Below, one piece after another: positions 15,667-24,482 of a DNA stretch of 64,000 nt. Position 1 is the stretch's first letter. Each line of letters begins with the position of its first letter. A model generated the notes under the pieces. The model saw only the letters and a list, made by a program, of their open reading frames with translations, searched no databases and was not told where the DNA came from. The translations under genes and the position numbers were made by a program. The DNA comes from Segatella copri (GTDB lineage: Bacteria; Bacteroidota; Bacteroidia; Bacteroidales; Bacteroidaceae): NCBI RefSeq assembly GCF_026015295.1, contig NZ_JAPDUW010000001.1, positions 2,713,501 through 2,777,500 on the forward strand, read 5' to 3'.

Positions 15667-16849
15667 ACCTTTTAAAGAGGTCCTTCAGTCCATCCATATC
15701 AAACGACAGGGTGAAGCGGAGGGTCTGGTCGAGCGGGTTGCTCTTGGCGGTAGCCACCACATAGGCAGCATCGAGCGAGAAGACATTCATCTTGAAACCG
15801 GCACCCACGGTGAAGTACTTGCGGTTACCCTTGCTCTGACTCTCGTGATGATAACCGGCACGGAGCGCAAACTTATCATTATATACATACTCGGCACCCA
15901 GACCATAGTTGATTTCCTCCAGCTCTTCCTTGAAACCGCCAGGGGCATCGCTGAAACTCTTGAAGATACCGCTGATGCCCGAAATATCATCATACTCACG
16001 ATGCACACGGTCTTCATATTCTGAATTGTCCTCACCCTCTTCCTGCTTCGGAACGGTAGGCACCAGATACTTGTTGGCATCGGCTGCCAGGGTAACGCGG
16101 TTGTATTCGTCGATAGGAATCATCAGCGAAGCACCCAGACGCATGTTGGCTGGCAGGAACTCGCCATACTCCTTGCCGCTGAAGGTAATCTTACTACCGA
16201 TGTTAGAAATATTCAAGCCCAAACCCAACTGGCATTCGCGCTGGCCGATGACCACATAGTTCTGGTAATAGGCGGCGATATCGGCTGCGAAAGCGGAGGC
16301 AGGCGAATTATCTTCGGTATAATCGAAGCGCATATCGGAATAGATCCAGCGGATGGCGGCAGCAAGAGAGAACTTCTCGCTGAGCATCAGAGAATAAGCC
16401 ACATCGACCGACATCTCGTAAGGATTGATGGTCATACCCGTGCCACTCTCGGCACCTTCCTGACTGGTAAACACTTCGCCCATATTGAAATAACGGAGCG
16501 ATGCCGATACGGCGCTATAATCGCCAATGCGGTAATAGCCAGAGAGATAGGCGAGGTTCATATCATTGACCAGCGAGCGCAGCCAAGGAGTGAAACTGAG
16601 AGACACTCCGGCACGCGAAATGGTGAAAGGATATTTTGCCGGATTCCAGTACTGGGAATTGACATCAGGGTCAGTAGCCGCACCGATGTCTCCCAAACCG
16701 CCACCACGGGCATCAGGAGCTATGGTCTGTGAAATGACTGCATAGTTCACAGGATTGAAGAGGTCTTTCTTATCCTGCGCCTTCACTTCTGATGCCATCA
16801 GAGTGAGACATCCCAAAATGAATATCTTATAGATTCTTTTCATTGCCAT
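15665..16849 (-). CDS. porV: Type IX secretion outer-membrane protein PorV
   Basis: 394 residues with signal peptide (about 1-24, LTLMASEVKAQ). The body is a barrel of the PorV/LptO family: start NPVNYAVISQTIAPDARGGGLGDIG then DVNSQYWNPAKYPF are hallmark motifs, and the C-terminus ends in aromatic/Phe-rich strands (LRFTLSFDMDGLKDLFKR). PorV is the shuttle protein that takes cargo from the T9SS translocon (SprA/Sov) to the PorU sortase. It lies 14 bp downstream of porU in the same direction, the arrangement known in Porphyromonas-like genomes. Start ATG 16849 or 16843. Confidence 0.92.
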   Translation of the reverse strand: MAMKRIYKIFILGCLTLMASEVKAQDKKDLFNPVNYAVISQTIAPDARGGGLGDIGAATDPDVNSQYWNPAKYPFTISRAGVSLSFTPWLRSLVNDMNLAYLSGYYRIGDYSAVSASLRYFNMGEVFTSQEGAESGTGMTINPYEMSVDVAYSLMLSEKFSLAAAIRWIYSDMRFDYTEDNSPASAFAADIAAYYQNYVVIGQRECQLGLGLNISNIGSKITFSGKEYGEFLPANMRLGASLMIPIDEYNRVTLAADANKYLVPTVPKQEEGEDNSEYEDRVHREYDDISGISGIFKSFSDAPGGFKEELEEINYGLGAEYVYNDKFALRAGYHHESQSKGNRKYFTVGAGFKMNVFSLDAAYVVATAKSNPLDQTLRFTLSFDMDGLKDLFKR

Positions 16850-16863
16850 TGTAAATATATTTT

Positions 16864-19800
16864 TTATTTGATAATGATGAGTTTCTTGACTTTAGAGGTG
16901 TAGCTGCTGCCATCGCTCGCCACCTTGACGCGATAGAGATATACGCCGGTGCCCAGAGGGGTGCCGCTATCGGAGGTGAGGTCCCAGCTTACGGTATAGC
17001 TGCCCGAGGTAGGTACACCGCTTTCGGAATGGCGCCAGTGCTGTCTGCCCGATGAATCGAACACTTCTACCACCACGTCCATATCGCTCTCTGTGCGGTC
17101 GTGACTGATGATGAAGGTGGTAGAGGTCTTAGCCGGATTGGCGGTTACGCCCACATCGAAGAGCGCCGGACTCAGTGCCTTCACCACATTGAAACGGAGC
17201 TGCACCGTAGAACTGTTGTTCTGGATATCCCAGGCTCGGAAGGTGAGTTCGTGCTTGCCCGGTTCCAGTTGCGGTATGCTGTAATAGGTAGAACCGCTGG
17301 TATAGGTTCCGAAATCGTAGGTGAAATTGCTGTTCAGCACGTAGGTCTTCGACATATCGCCATCTATCACCAGCTGCAGGTCGTGGCCGATACCGCTTCC
17401 GGCAGCATTGATTCCGTCCTTATCGGTTATCTTTGCCACAAAGAACGGGGTGGTGTTGACATTGCCGCCATCTACGAAGGAAGGCGAATTGAGATAGCAA
17501 TAGATGGAAGGACCGATGGAATCGTTCTTCTGCTCCTCGCTCTCGCCTACCGTAAACTGCTCGCAGGAGCCGTGGGCAGAGAGGGTCTTGGCGGTATTCA
17601 CCGCATAGAGGTTGACCAAACCGCTCTGGTTGGAATAATTGATATCCAGCGGAACGGCAAAGGAGAAGGCAAACTTGCCGCCTCTTACGCTATCGGTGCC
17701 CTGATACAGGGTCTTGGTTCTGTCTTTGTATTCGAAAGCCTTCTCAGCGCCATCCTTGCCGGTATCGTTCAGGCGACAGGTAATCGTCTCCTTGGAATCT
17801 CTTACGGTAGCGGTAATCACGCCCCGGAAGTCGTCTGCTCCCTCAATATGACCTGCCATGCGGGCGATAGAGCCTGCCTTGAGCATCGGCAGGGTTGCGG
17901 CTCCGGCAACAGGTATGCCATTGATGGAATCTACCACAATCTGATGCATAGGCAGATTGAGCGCAAGCGCCGGGTCGCCCAGAAGGGAATAGTGAAGATA
18001 GTTTACCGTGACATCAGAGCCGGAATTAGGTACGTTGCCGCTCACCAGGTCGTTCTGCGCCAGTCGGTGCGCCTCGCCTATCGTGACAGGCTTGCCGTCT
18101 ACCAGACTGAGCACTCTGTGGATGAAGGCACGGTTGATATGTCTGTTATACTGGGCGTAAACGGTACGGGTGGTGCCATAGAAGGCTACTGCGCCGCCTT
18201 TTTCGTTGAGCAGCGCATATTCGCCGATGTTGGCATCGAGTCCGTCGAACGGCATGATATCGCAGGAGGCAGTTACCCAGAGCGGCAGGTTGGTATTGCG
18301 GAAATCGGCAAAATCGTTGAGTTTCAGAACTGATTCGTGCGACATCTGTGTAGGATCGCCATGTCCAGCATAATCCATGATGAGGGCTCCCGCAGCCTGC
18401 TGCTGCTTGATGATTCTCGTTGCCTCGGGATAGGTATTGCCCGAAGAGGAGGTTTCGCGGGTATAGGCATCCCACATCACCTTCTTGACGAGATAGGCGG
18501 GATAGGTGGTGAGCACATCATTTGCCACCTCATCGGCATCCTGCATGTGGAGGTTTCCGTTTCCGTCATCGCCCATAAACATCAGGGTGTTCTGCCAGGC
18601 GCCTGCATTGGCATTCTGAGCATAACTGATGGTCTTGTCTACCAGCACCTGGGCTTCTTCTGCATAAGTTACCGGAAAACGACCTACGGCTACATCCTGC
18701 AGCTCACGGTTAGGATACAGTCCGGCTCCCTCGCCGAGCATACCGAACCAGCTGTCGCTGACGAAGCAGGATACGGCGCTGAAGGAGTTTTCACTCTCAA
18801 AGCACAGCAGATAATCGTCTGGATTCAGGGTTCTGCAACCGGAGGTAAGCATGCGGTTATCCCATACGCAGTCGCCGAAAAGCAGGAGGTATTTCGGCAT
18901 GTCAGCCTCGCTCTGCGCCTTATCGGAAAGCATGCGCAGGTAGCGGCGGTAGGCGTTGGCATCGGGGGTACCGCTAGAAAATTCGTTATAGAGTTCATCG
19001 GCAGGCACAATGGTAACGCGCAGTCCGTCGTGCTGTTCATGAAATTCTTTCAGTCGCTGAGCCTGTTTCAGCAGTTTCTGTGAGGCGGGTATGATGATGA
19101 CCATATCGGCAGTTCCATCGGCATGATGATCCTGGTTGGTGATGCCGTAGACATACTGGGCAGCCGGAATCTTTCCACCGGCAGCAAGGTTGGCAGCGGT
19201 AAAGGCACAGCTTCCAGGCTCTGCCCACGTTACGGAGATATAATCGAGGCGGATGGAAGCGCCTGACAAGACCTTGATAGAGATGGTATCCTTATCCTGG
19301 AAATCGGAAATGGGATAAGTGGCAACCTTCTCTGTAGCCTTGAGGTAAGATATATCCTCCGTCGGATTGTCATCCTTGAGAGAAAGGGTGATTTCGCCCA
19401 AAGCCTTGCCATTCTTCAGTATCTGAGCCACGCTGTTTGTGGTGGTAGTCAGGGCTACGGAGAGTTTGCCTGCCGCAGAACCGGTGGTATTCGTGATTAC
19501 CACTTTCTTCTCATCGCCCACCTTCAGCTCTTCTGCATCGAAGAGGTTTCTGCCGCCATGATAGTAGCTGTAACCATCTGGCTCATAGAGGGAATGGTAA
19601 TCGTAAGGCTGCGGATAATGGGAAGAGACAAAGGTGGCTGAATCCTGCACCAGAGGCTCTCCATCGGTCTGGGTAATAAAATAGTAGCCGTAATCGGAAT
19701 AAGGATTACGGACGCGCTGGAGGGCGGTTTCTGACTTCCAGGAAACCGACCCCCGGGCATAGAAATAATGCTTGCCGCCAACGATGCACTGAGGAACTTC

Positions 19801-20502
19801 CTGCAAATCGTCGGTAGCCTGCAGTTCGCTCGCCAGAAGGGCTTCGTTCTGCAGATTGCCGCCATAGCCGTAAATCTTCACCTTGCTGATATCGGAGAAG
19901 CCTGCCTGGCGCACTACCTGTTCGGTAAGCTGATGGAAACCGGTTTCGCTGACTCTGATCTTCGCCCATCTGCCTGAGGCAAGGACGGAATGGGAGGCAT
20001 AGAGGGAGGTAGCTGAGCGCAAAGCATCAGAAGAAGCAAAGGCTGATACTTTGCCCTTAGCCAACAGAGAACCTCGACTGGAACGCTCGGAGCGCTTCAG
20101 AGGACGGGCATCTACCTGGAGCATGAAGCTGACCAGCAGCTGATGGCGGTTATTGCGGAATACGACAGGACTGAAATCTATCTGGAGTACGCCCTGCTTA
20201 CGACATTCGGTAACCCGCTGCTGTGGAAATACCTGCTCAGGAGGAACTGCACCCGACAGGCGGTTGTAATTGGCGATGTCGGAGGCAGTCATGTCGATAT
20301 ACTCGCCATATTTCAGACTGACGGTATATACAGAATCACGATATGCACCGGTCAAAGGAATGGAATACACGAAACGGGGCAACACGGAATCTACTCTGAC
20401 TTCTGAAGAGGTCAGATTGAAGAATCGCTGTGCCTGAGCAGGAGCCACCAGCATGAGCAGGCATGCCAGCAGCATGTATTTCCAAACCTTCGTTGTGTTC
20501 AT
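16864..20502 (-). CDS. porU: Type IX secretion sortase PorU
   Basis: 1212 residues. Signal peptide 1-25 (LLMLVAPAQAQ); N-terminal beta-rich domain to about residue 440; C25 (gingipain-like) peptidase domain about 460-870 with H714 in MDYAGHGDP and C747 in WVTASCDIMP; Ig-like and FlgD-like segments after 1000 ending in TSKVKKLIIIK. PorU removes C-terminal sorting signals from T9SS cargo and attaches it to A-LPS at the cell surface. Both catalytic residues are kept, so it should be active. Cargo candidates are the C10 proteases at 43-51 kb. It is followed by porV and preceded by a FAH gene at 25 bp. Confidence 0.93.
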   Translation of the reverse strand: MNTTKVWKYMLLACLLMLVAPAQAQRFFNLTSSEVRVDSVLPRFVYSIPLTGAYRDSVYTVSLKYGEYIDMTASDIANYNRLSGAVPPEQVFPQQRVTECRKQGVLQIDFSPVVFRNNRHQLLVSFMLQVDARPLKRSERSSRGSLLAKGKVSAFASSDALRSATSLYASHSVLASGRWAKIRVSETGFHQLTEQVVRQAGFSDISKVKIYGYGGNLQNEALLASELQATDDLQEVPQCIVGGKHYFYARGSVSWKSETALQRVRNPYSDYGYYFITQTDGEPLVQDSATFVSSHYPQPYDYHSLYEPDGYSYYHGGRNLFDAEELKVGDEKKVVITNTTGSAAGKLSVALTTTTNSVAQILKNGKALGEITLSLKDDNPTEDISYLKATEKVATYPISDFQDKDTISIKVLSGASIRLDYISVTWAEPGSCAFTAANLAAGGKIPAAQYVYGITNQDHHADGTADMVIIIPASQKLLKQAQRLKEFHEQHDGLRVTIVPADELYNEFSSGTPDANAYRRYLRMLSDKAQSEADMPKYLLLFGDCVWDNRMLTSGCRTLNPDDYLLCFESENSFSAVSCFVSDSWFGMLGEGAGLYPNRELQDVAVGRFPVTYAEEAQVLVDKTISYAQNANAGAWQNTLMFMGDDGNGNLHMQDADEVANDVLTTYPAYLVKKVMWDAYTRETSSSGNTYPEATRIIKQQQAAGALIMDYAGHGDPTQMSHESVLKLNDFADFRNTNLPLWVTASCDIMPFDGLDANIGEYALLNEKGGAVAFYGTTRTVYAQYNRHINRAFIHRVLSLVDGKPVTIGEAHRLAQNDLVSGNVPNSGSDVTVNYLHYSLLGDPALALNLPMHQIVVDSINGIPVAGAATLPMLKAGSIARMAGHIEGADDFRGVITATVRDSKETITCRLNDTGKDGAEKAFEYKDRTKTLYQGTDSVRGGKFAFSFAVPLDINYSNQSGLVNLYAVNTAKTLSAHGSCEQFTVGESEEQKNDSIGPSIYCYLNSPSFVDGGNVNTTPFFVAKITDKDGINAAGSGIGHDLQLVIDGDMSKTYVLNSNFTYDFGTYTSGSTYYSIPQLEPGKHELTFRAWDIQNNSSTVQLRFNVVKALSPALFDVGVTANPAKTSTTFIISHDRTESDMDVVVEVFDSSGRQHWRHSESGVPTSGSYTVSWDLTSDSGTPLGTGVYLYRVKVASDGSSYTSKVKKLIIIK

Positions 20503-20527
20503 ATCGATATATTACTTGCAATATTGT

Positions 20528-21145
20528 TTATTTACAGTGAAAATCGAGCACCTTCCTGTCTTCGAGATAGCCTACGAGATGGTCGTCGATGTTGACAGGA
20601 CCGCAGCCTGTAGGACATCCGGTATAGAGCAGGTCGCCCGTCTTGAGCGTGAAGTACTGGCTGATATAGGAGATGATTTCATCTACCTTGTAGAGCATAT
20701 CGCTCGTGCAGCCTTCCTGTACGGTCTTGTCATTGAGATCGAGGCGGAAGTGCAGTGCCTGGATATCACGGAACTTCTGGATGTCGACCCATTCGCCGAT
20801 AACGGCAGAACCGTCGAATCCCTTGGCGAGTTCCCAAGGCTGGCCAGCCTCGCGCAGCTTCTTCTGCATCTCGCGTGCCGTAAAGTCGATACCTACGGTT
20901 ACTGCATCGTAATAGCGGTGGGCGAAACGCTGCGGAATGGTCTTTCCCAACTTGGATATTCTGACCACTACTTCGGTTTCATACTCTATTCTTCCCAGAT
21001 GATCAGGAATGAAGAAAGGCTTGCCGTTATTGAGCAAAGCAGAATCAGCCTTGGTAAAGATGACAGGACGCTCTGGTTTAGATAACGTACCATGCAGCGA
21101 TTTATTGTGTTCGGTATAGTTCATACCGATAGCAAATATCTTCAT
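20528..21145 (-). CDS. Fumarylacetoacetate hydrolase family protein
   Basis: 205 residues, normal for short bacterial FAH proteins. These are metal-dependent hydrolases or decarboxylases of beta-diketo acids or acylpyruvates. Metal ligands are visible: EYETE (E56, E58) and D87 in GIDFTARE, plus K108-G-F-D-G and YTGCPTGCGPV. The last motif has Cys where most members have Thr/Val (usually TGTPxGVG), which may change substrate preference. It is followed by porU and preceded by the terminator of the tsf operon. The physiological substrate is unknown; oxaloacetate decarboxylase or acylpyruvase activity is plausible. Confidence 0.88.
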   Translation of the reverse strand: MKIFAIGMNYTEHNKSLHGTLSKPERPVIFTKADSALLNNGKPFFIPDHLGRIEYETEVVVRISKLGKTIPQRFAHRYYDAVTVGIDFTAREMQKKLREAGQPWELAKGFDGSAVIGEWVDIQKFRDIQALHFRLDLNDKTVQEGCTSDMLYKVDEIISYISQYFTLKTGDLLYTGCPTGCGPVNIDDHLVGYLEDRKVLDFHCK

Positions 21146-21163
21146 AACATCAAATTTTTATAT

Positions 21164-21214
21164 AAAAAAGAAATGGGAGTTAGAAGCAAAGCGAGGCTTA
21201 ACTTCATAACTCCC
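21164..21214 (-). terminator. Terminator of the ribosomal/tsf operon
   Basis: Leftward: GGGAGTTATGAAG (21214-21202) pairs with CTTCTAACTCCC (21187-21176) and is followed by a T-rich run (ATTTCTTTTTT, 21175-21165). The following FAH gene begins just 20 bp beyond it. Confidence 0.75.
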
Positions 21215-21265
21215 GGTATTCTAATTTAACTATAAGTCAAATTAACGCTTGCTTTTGAGTAATGA

Positions 21266-22261
21266 TTACTCAGCAGCAAGAGTAAAGCGCTGGTAAGCAA
21301 CGATCTTGAGATCCTTGCTCTGAGAAGCGAGGTACTGAGCAACAGTCTGCTTGTCACCGTCACCGAACTGGAACTCCTGGTCAACGAGGCAGTTCTCCTT
21401 GAAGAACTTAGCCAGACGACCATTAGCAATGTTCTGGATCATAGTAGGGTTCAAAGTAGCAGCCTTCTCCTCACCAACAGTCTTCTTGATGTTGCGAGCC
21501 TCTTCAGCCTGCTCAGGTGTCAACCAACCCTTCTTGGTGTTGCTCTCGATGTGCTCCTCAGAGTCAACGTGAGCTGGGTTGATGCCAGCCTTCTTCAAAG
21601 CAGCGTTAACAGCCTTCTCTACGAGCTCTTCCTTAGTCTTGGCTACAGCAACCTCGAGCTCAGTCTTCTTAGTCTCCTCAGAAACAGAAGACTCGTCGAG
21701 AGCTACAGGGCGCATAGCAGCAACCTGCATAGCTACCTTGTGACCAGCCTCCTCGTTGTTCTCGTTGAGCTGAACCATAGTACACAAAGTGTGCTTGTTC
21801 ATGTGGTCGTAAACCTCGATGTTGTCACCCTCGAGAACACAGTAGCCGTCGAGCTCCATCTTCTCGCCAGTGATACCAGAGCGCTGTGTAACAGCAGCCT
21901 GAGCATCAGCATCACCAACCTTCAAAGTCTTCACCTCGTCGAGAGTGTGAGCCTTGGCAGCGATAGCAGCGTCGAGGATGTCAGATGTCAACTTGATGAA
22001 GTCAGCACCGTTAGCTACGAAGTCAGTCTCGCACTTGAGAGCGATGATAGCAGCGAAATCGTTAACCTTCTTAACGAGAACGCAACCGTTAGAAGTCTCA
22101 CGGTCAGAACGCTTAGCAGCGATAGCGAGACCACGCTCACGGAGCAACTCCTTTGCCTTATCGAAATCACCTTCAGCCTCTGTGAGTGCCTTCTTAACGT
22201 CAGCAAGACCAGCACCAGTCATAGCGCGAAGTTTCTTGATATCTTCAATTGAAACAGCCAT
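21266..22261 (-). CDS. tsf: Translation elongation factor Ts
   Basis: 331 residues, slightly longer than the 283 of E. coli. Guanine-nucleotide exchange factor for EF-Tu. N-terminal UBA-like module (AVSIEDIKKLRAMTGAGLADVKKAL), RGLAIAAKRSDRETSNG linker, then KCETDFVANGADFIKL core motif and a long C-terminal part (VDQEFQFGDGDKQTVAQYL). Follows rpsB in one leftward operon (109 bp gap), the standard order. Confidence 0.98.
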   Translation of the reverse strand: MAVSIEDIKKLRAMTGAGLADVKKALTEAEGDFDKAKELLRERGLAIAAKRSDRETSNGCVLVKKVNDFAAIIALKCETDFVANGADFIKLTSDILDAAIAAKAHTLDEVKTLKVGDADAQAAVTQRSGITGEKMELDGYCVLEGDNIEVYDHMNKHTLCTMVQLNENNEEAGHKVAMQVAAMRPVALDESSVSEETKKTELEVAVAKTKEELVEKAVNAALKKAGINPAHVDSEEHIESNTKKGWLTPEQAEEARNIKKTVGEEKAATLNPTMIQNIANGRLAKFFKENCLVDQEFQFGDGDKQTVAQYLASQSKDLKIVAYQRFTLAAE

Positions 22262-22369
22262 AATAATATTTTTATATTAAAAAGTTAATAATAATCTTTG
22301 CTTAAAAGCTACTAAAGCCATCGAATCATAAACAGAATCAATGGCTTCAGTATATATTTCTTTGCCTAA

Positions 22370-23140
22370 TTACTCAGCCTCGTCCTTGCGGGCAGCCTTC
22401 TTCTTAGGCTGGTCCTTCTGCTCAGCAGCAGCCTTGTCGTCAGCCTTCTCAGCCTTGCGCTCCTCGAGAGCCTCAGCGATAGCACCGCAAACTGCAGTAA
22501 GGATAGCATCTACAGAATCCTTAGCATCGTCGTTAGCTGGGATAACGTAATCAACATTCTTAGGATCAGAGTTGGTATCTACGATACCGAACACTGGAAT
22601 ACCAAGACGGTTAGCCTCCTTAACAGCGATGTGCTCCTTCATTACGTCAACAACGAAGAGGGCTACTGGGAGACGGGCCATATCTGCGATAGAACCGAGG
22701 TTCTTCTCCAACTTAGCACGCTGGCGGCTTACCTGAAGCAACTCACGCTTAGAGAGGTTAGAGAATGTACCATCGTTCAACAGACGATCGATGTTTGTCA
22801 TTTTCTTAACTGCCTTACGGATTGTAGGGAAGTTGGTGAGCATACCACCAGCCCAACGCTCGTTTACGTATGGCATATTGATAGAAGCTGCCTTCTCAGC
22901 AACTACGTCCTTAGCTTGTTTTTTAGTAGCGACAAACAGGATCTTTCTACCTGTCTTGGCAATTGTCTTGAGAGCCTCAGCAGCCTCGTCGATCTTAGCG
23001 ACAGTCTTGTTGAGGTCGATAATATGAATACCGTTACGCTCCATAAAGATGTAAGGAGCCATTGCTGGATTCCACTTGCGACGGAGGTGTCCGAAGTGGC
23101 AACCTGCCTGAAGTAACTGGTCAAAATTTGTTCTTGACAT
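22370..23140 (-). CDS. rpsB: 30S ribosomal protein S2
   Basis: 256 residues. Begins MSRTNFDQLLQAGCHFGHLRRKWNP, contains IIDLNKTVAKIDEA and NERWAGGMLTNFPTIRKA and ends PVFGIVDTNSDPKNVDYVIPAND, all S2 hallmarks. A Lys/Ala/Glu-rich tail of about 35 residues follows. It is followed by tsf. Confidence 0.98.
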   Translation of the reverse strand: MSRTNFDQLLQAGCHFGHLRRKWNPAMAPYIFMERNGIHIIDLNKTVAKIDEAAEALKTIAKTGRKILFVATKKQAKDVVAEKAASINMPYVNERWAGGMLTNFPTIRKAVKKMTNIDRLLNDGTFSNLSKRELLQVSRQRAKLEKNLGSIADMARLPVALFVVDVMKEHIAVKEANRLGIPVFGIVDTNSDPKNVDYVIPANDDAKDSVDAILTAVCGAIAEALEERKAEKADDKAAAEQKDQPKKKAARKDEAE

Positions 23141-23298
23141 TGTTTTTTCTTTTTTAATTGTGTTTACTTTCTTTTTGAATCTAATGTTAGATCAGTCGAT
23201 GAGTAGTCCCCGATTAATGGAATCTCACCGATTTAGATACTAAACTTTTTAGCTCAGCTATATATAATCTGTATATATATAATAAAATATGTATAAGA
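23141..23298 (-). promoter_or_regulatory. 158-nt gap before rpsB, possible leader
   Basis: A longer-than-usual gap inside the ribosomal operon. Contains a short dyad TCTAACATTAGA (around 23184-23195) and AGCTGAGCT. Ribosomal leaders often bind their product; no known S2 motif can be claimed here, and no clean TAnnTTTG is present. Confidence 0.25.
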
Positions 23299-23685
23299 TT
23301 AACGCTTGCTGAACTGGAAGCGACGACGAGCCTTTGGCTGACCTGGCTTCTTACGCTCAACAGCACGTGAGTCACGTGTCATGAAGCCCGCATCCTTCAA
23401 AGCCTTCTTATCGTTAGCGTCGATCTTAACGAGTGCGCGAGCGATAGCGAGGCGGAGAGCCTGGCTCTGACCGGTGAAACCACCACCGTCGAGGTTTGCC
23501 TTAATATCATACTTACCCTCAGCTTCGAGCAACTGCAATGGCTGCTTTACTACATAGCGAAGGATTGCTGATGGGAAATATGTCTCAATATCTTTCTTGT
23601 TGATTGTGATCTTACCGGTACCCTCTGTGAGGTATACACGAGCTACAGCGCTCTTACGGCGACCAATTGCATTAATTACTTCCAT
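23299..23685 (-). CDS. rpsI: 30S ribosomal protein S9
   Basis: 128 residues, normal length. INAIGRRKSAVARVYLTEG start, NLDGGGFTGQSQALRLAIARAL middle, and the universal basic tail GQPKARRRFQFSKR. The last residues reach the P-site tRNA. Follows rplM by 10 bp. Confidence 0.99.
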   Translation of the reverse strand: MEVINAIGRRKSAVARVYLTEGTGKITINKKDIETYFPSAILRYVVKQPLQLLEAEGKYDIKANLDGGGFTGQSQALRLAIARALVKIDANDKKALKDAGFMTRDSRAVERKKPGQPKARRRFQFSKR

Positions 23686-23695
23686 TCTACCTTAA

Positions 23696-24157
23696 TTATT
23701 TATACTGGTTAATATCAATAGCCTTTGGCTGCTGTGCCTCGTGCTTGTGCTCTGTGCCATCGTAAATGAAGAGGTTGTCCATCAAAGAACGACCGAGAGG
23801 GCCCTTTGGCAACATACCCTTGATAGCGTGACGGAGGATTTTGTCCATTCCATCAGGACGCTTGCGCAACTCTGCTGGAGTGTTGAAGCGCTGACCACCT
23901 GGATAACCAGTGTAACGAGTGTAAACCTTATCTGTTTCCTTCTTACCAGTGAAAACTACCTTAGCGGCATTGATAATGATTACGTTGTCACCACAATCTA
24001 CGTGTGGAGTGAAAGTTGGCTTGTACTTTCCGCGGAGCAATTTAGCAACCTTAGAGCAGAGGCGACCTACAACCTGGTCGGTAGCGTCGATTACGACCCA
24101 CTCTTTCTTAGCTGTTTCCTTGTTTACGGAAATAGTCTTGTAACTTAATGTGTCCAT
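23696..24157 (-). CDS. rplM: 50S ribosomal protein L13
   Basis: 153 residues. EWVVIDATDQVVGRLCSKVAKLLRG start, HVDCGDNVIIINA and the GMLPKGPLGRSLMDNLFIY signature. Always paired with rpsI, as here. First gene of the rplM-rpsI-rpsB-tsf unit. Confidence 0.99.
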   Translation of the reverse strand: MDTLSYKTISVNKETAKKEWVVIDATDQVVGRLCSKVAKLLRGKYKPTFTPHVDCGDNVIIINAAKVVFTGKKETDKVYTRYTGYPGGQRFNTPAELRKRPDGMDKILRHAIKGMLPKGPLGRSLMDNLFIYDGTEHKHEAQQPKAIDINQYK

Positions 24158-24320
24158 TTTAAAATTTAAATTTACTACTAAAAAACGTTTTTAATCTTTT
24201 TTACTCACTATTCAGACAGGTGATTCACTAACCACATACCCCGGCCACAGGGCATGCTATTAACACACCATATCTTGGGGACTCTAAGCGTATCCCCGAA
24301 ATAATCGGACTGCAAAATTA
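24158..24320 (-). promoter_or_regulatory. -7 element and structured leader of rplM operon
   Basis: TAATTTTG on the minus strand (24313-24320) gives a start near 24306 and a leader of about 150 nt. The leader carries GGGGATACGCTTAGAGTCCCC-type pairing (GGGGA at 24295-24291, TCCCC at 24279-24275) and a G+C-rich AUGCCCUGUGGCCGGGGUAU segment. A ribosomal autoregulatory leader is plausible. No clear TTTG at -33. Confidence 0.45.
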
Positions 24321-24417
24321 CACATTTTTATTTGATTATGTGTAGGTTACGAGTTTTAACCCCGAACTTTTATAAATATTTAACTTAGTTTGTGCTTTTC
24401 TGCTCAGGATAAGCAAA

Positions 24418-24452
24418 AAAAGAGTGCATTGTTAACGGCAATGCACTCTTTT
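24418..24452. terminator. Bidirectional terminator left of glnN
   Basis: AAAAGAGTGCATTG (24418-24431), loop TTAACGG, CAATGCACTCTTTT (24439-24452), with further A/T runs on both sides. Ends glnN transcription on the minus strand. Confidence 0.88.
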
Positions 24453-24482
24453 TTATTATATCAATTCCTTATCCAGAAAATA

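Noticed and set aside
17101..18333. 410-codon open frame antisense to porU
   Set aside because: Same reason: the opposite strand encodes the C25 sortase with both catalytic residues, and the antisense product has no known features.
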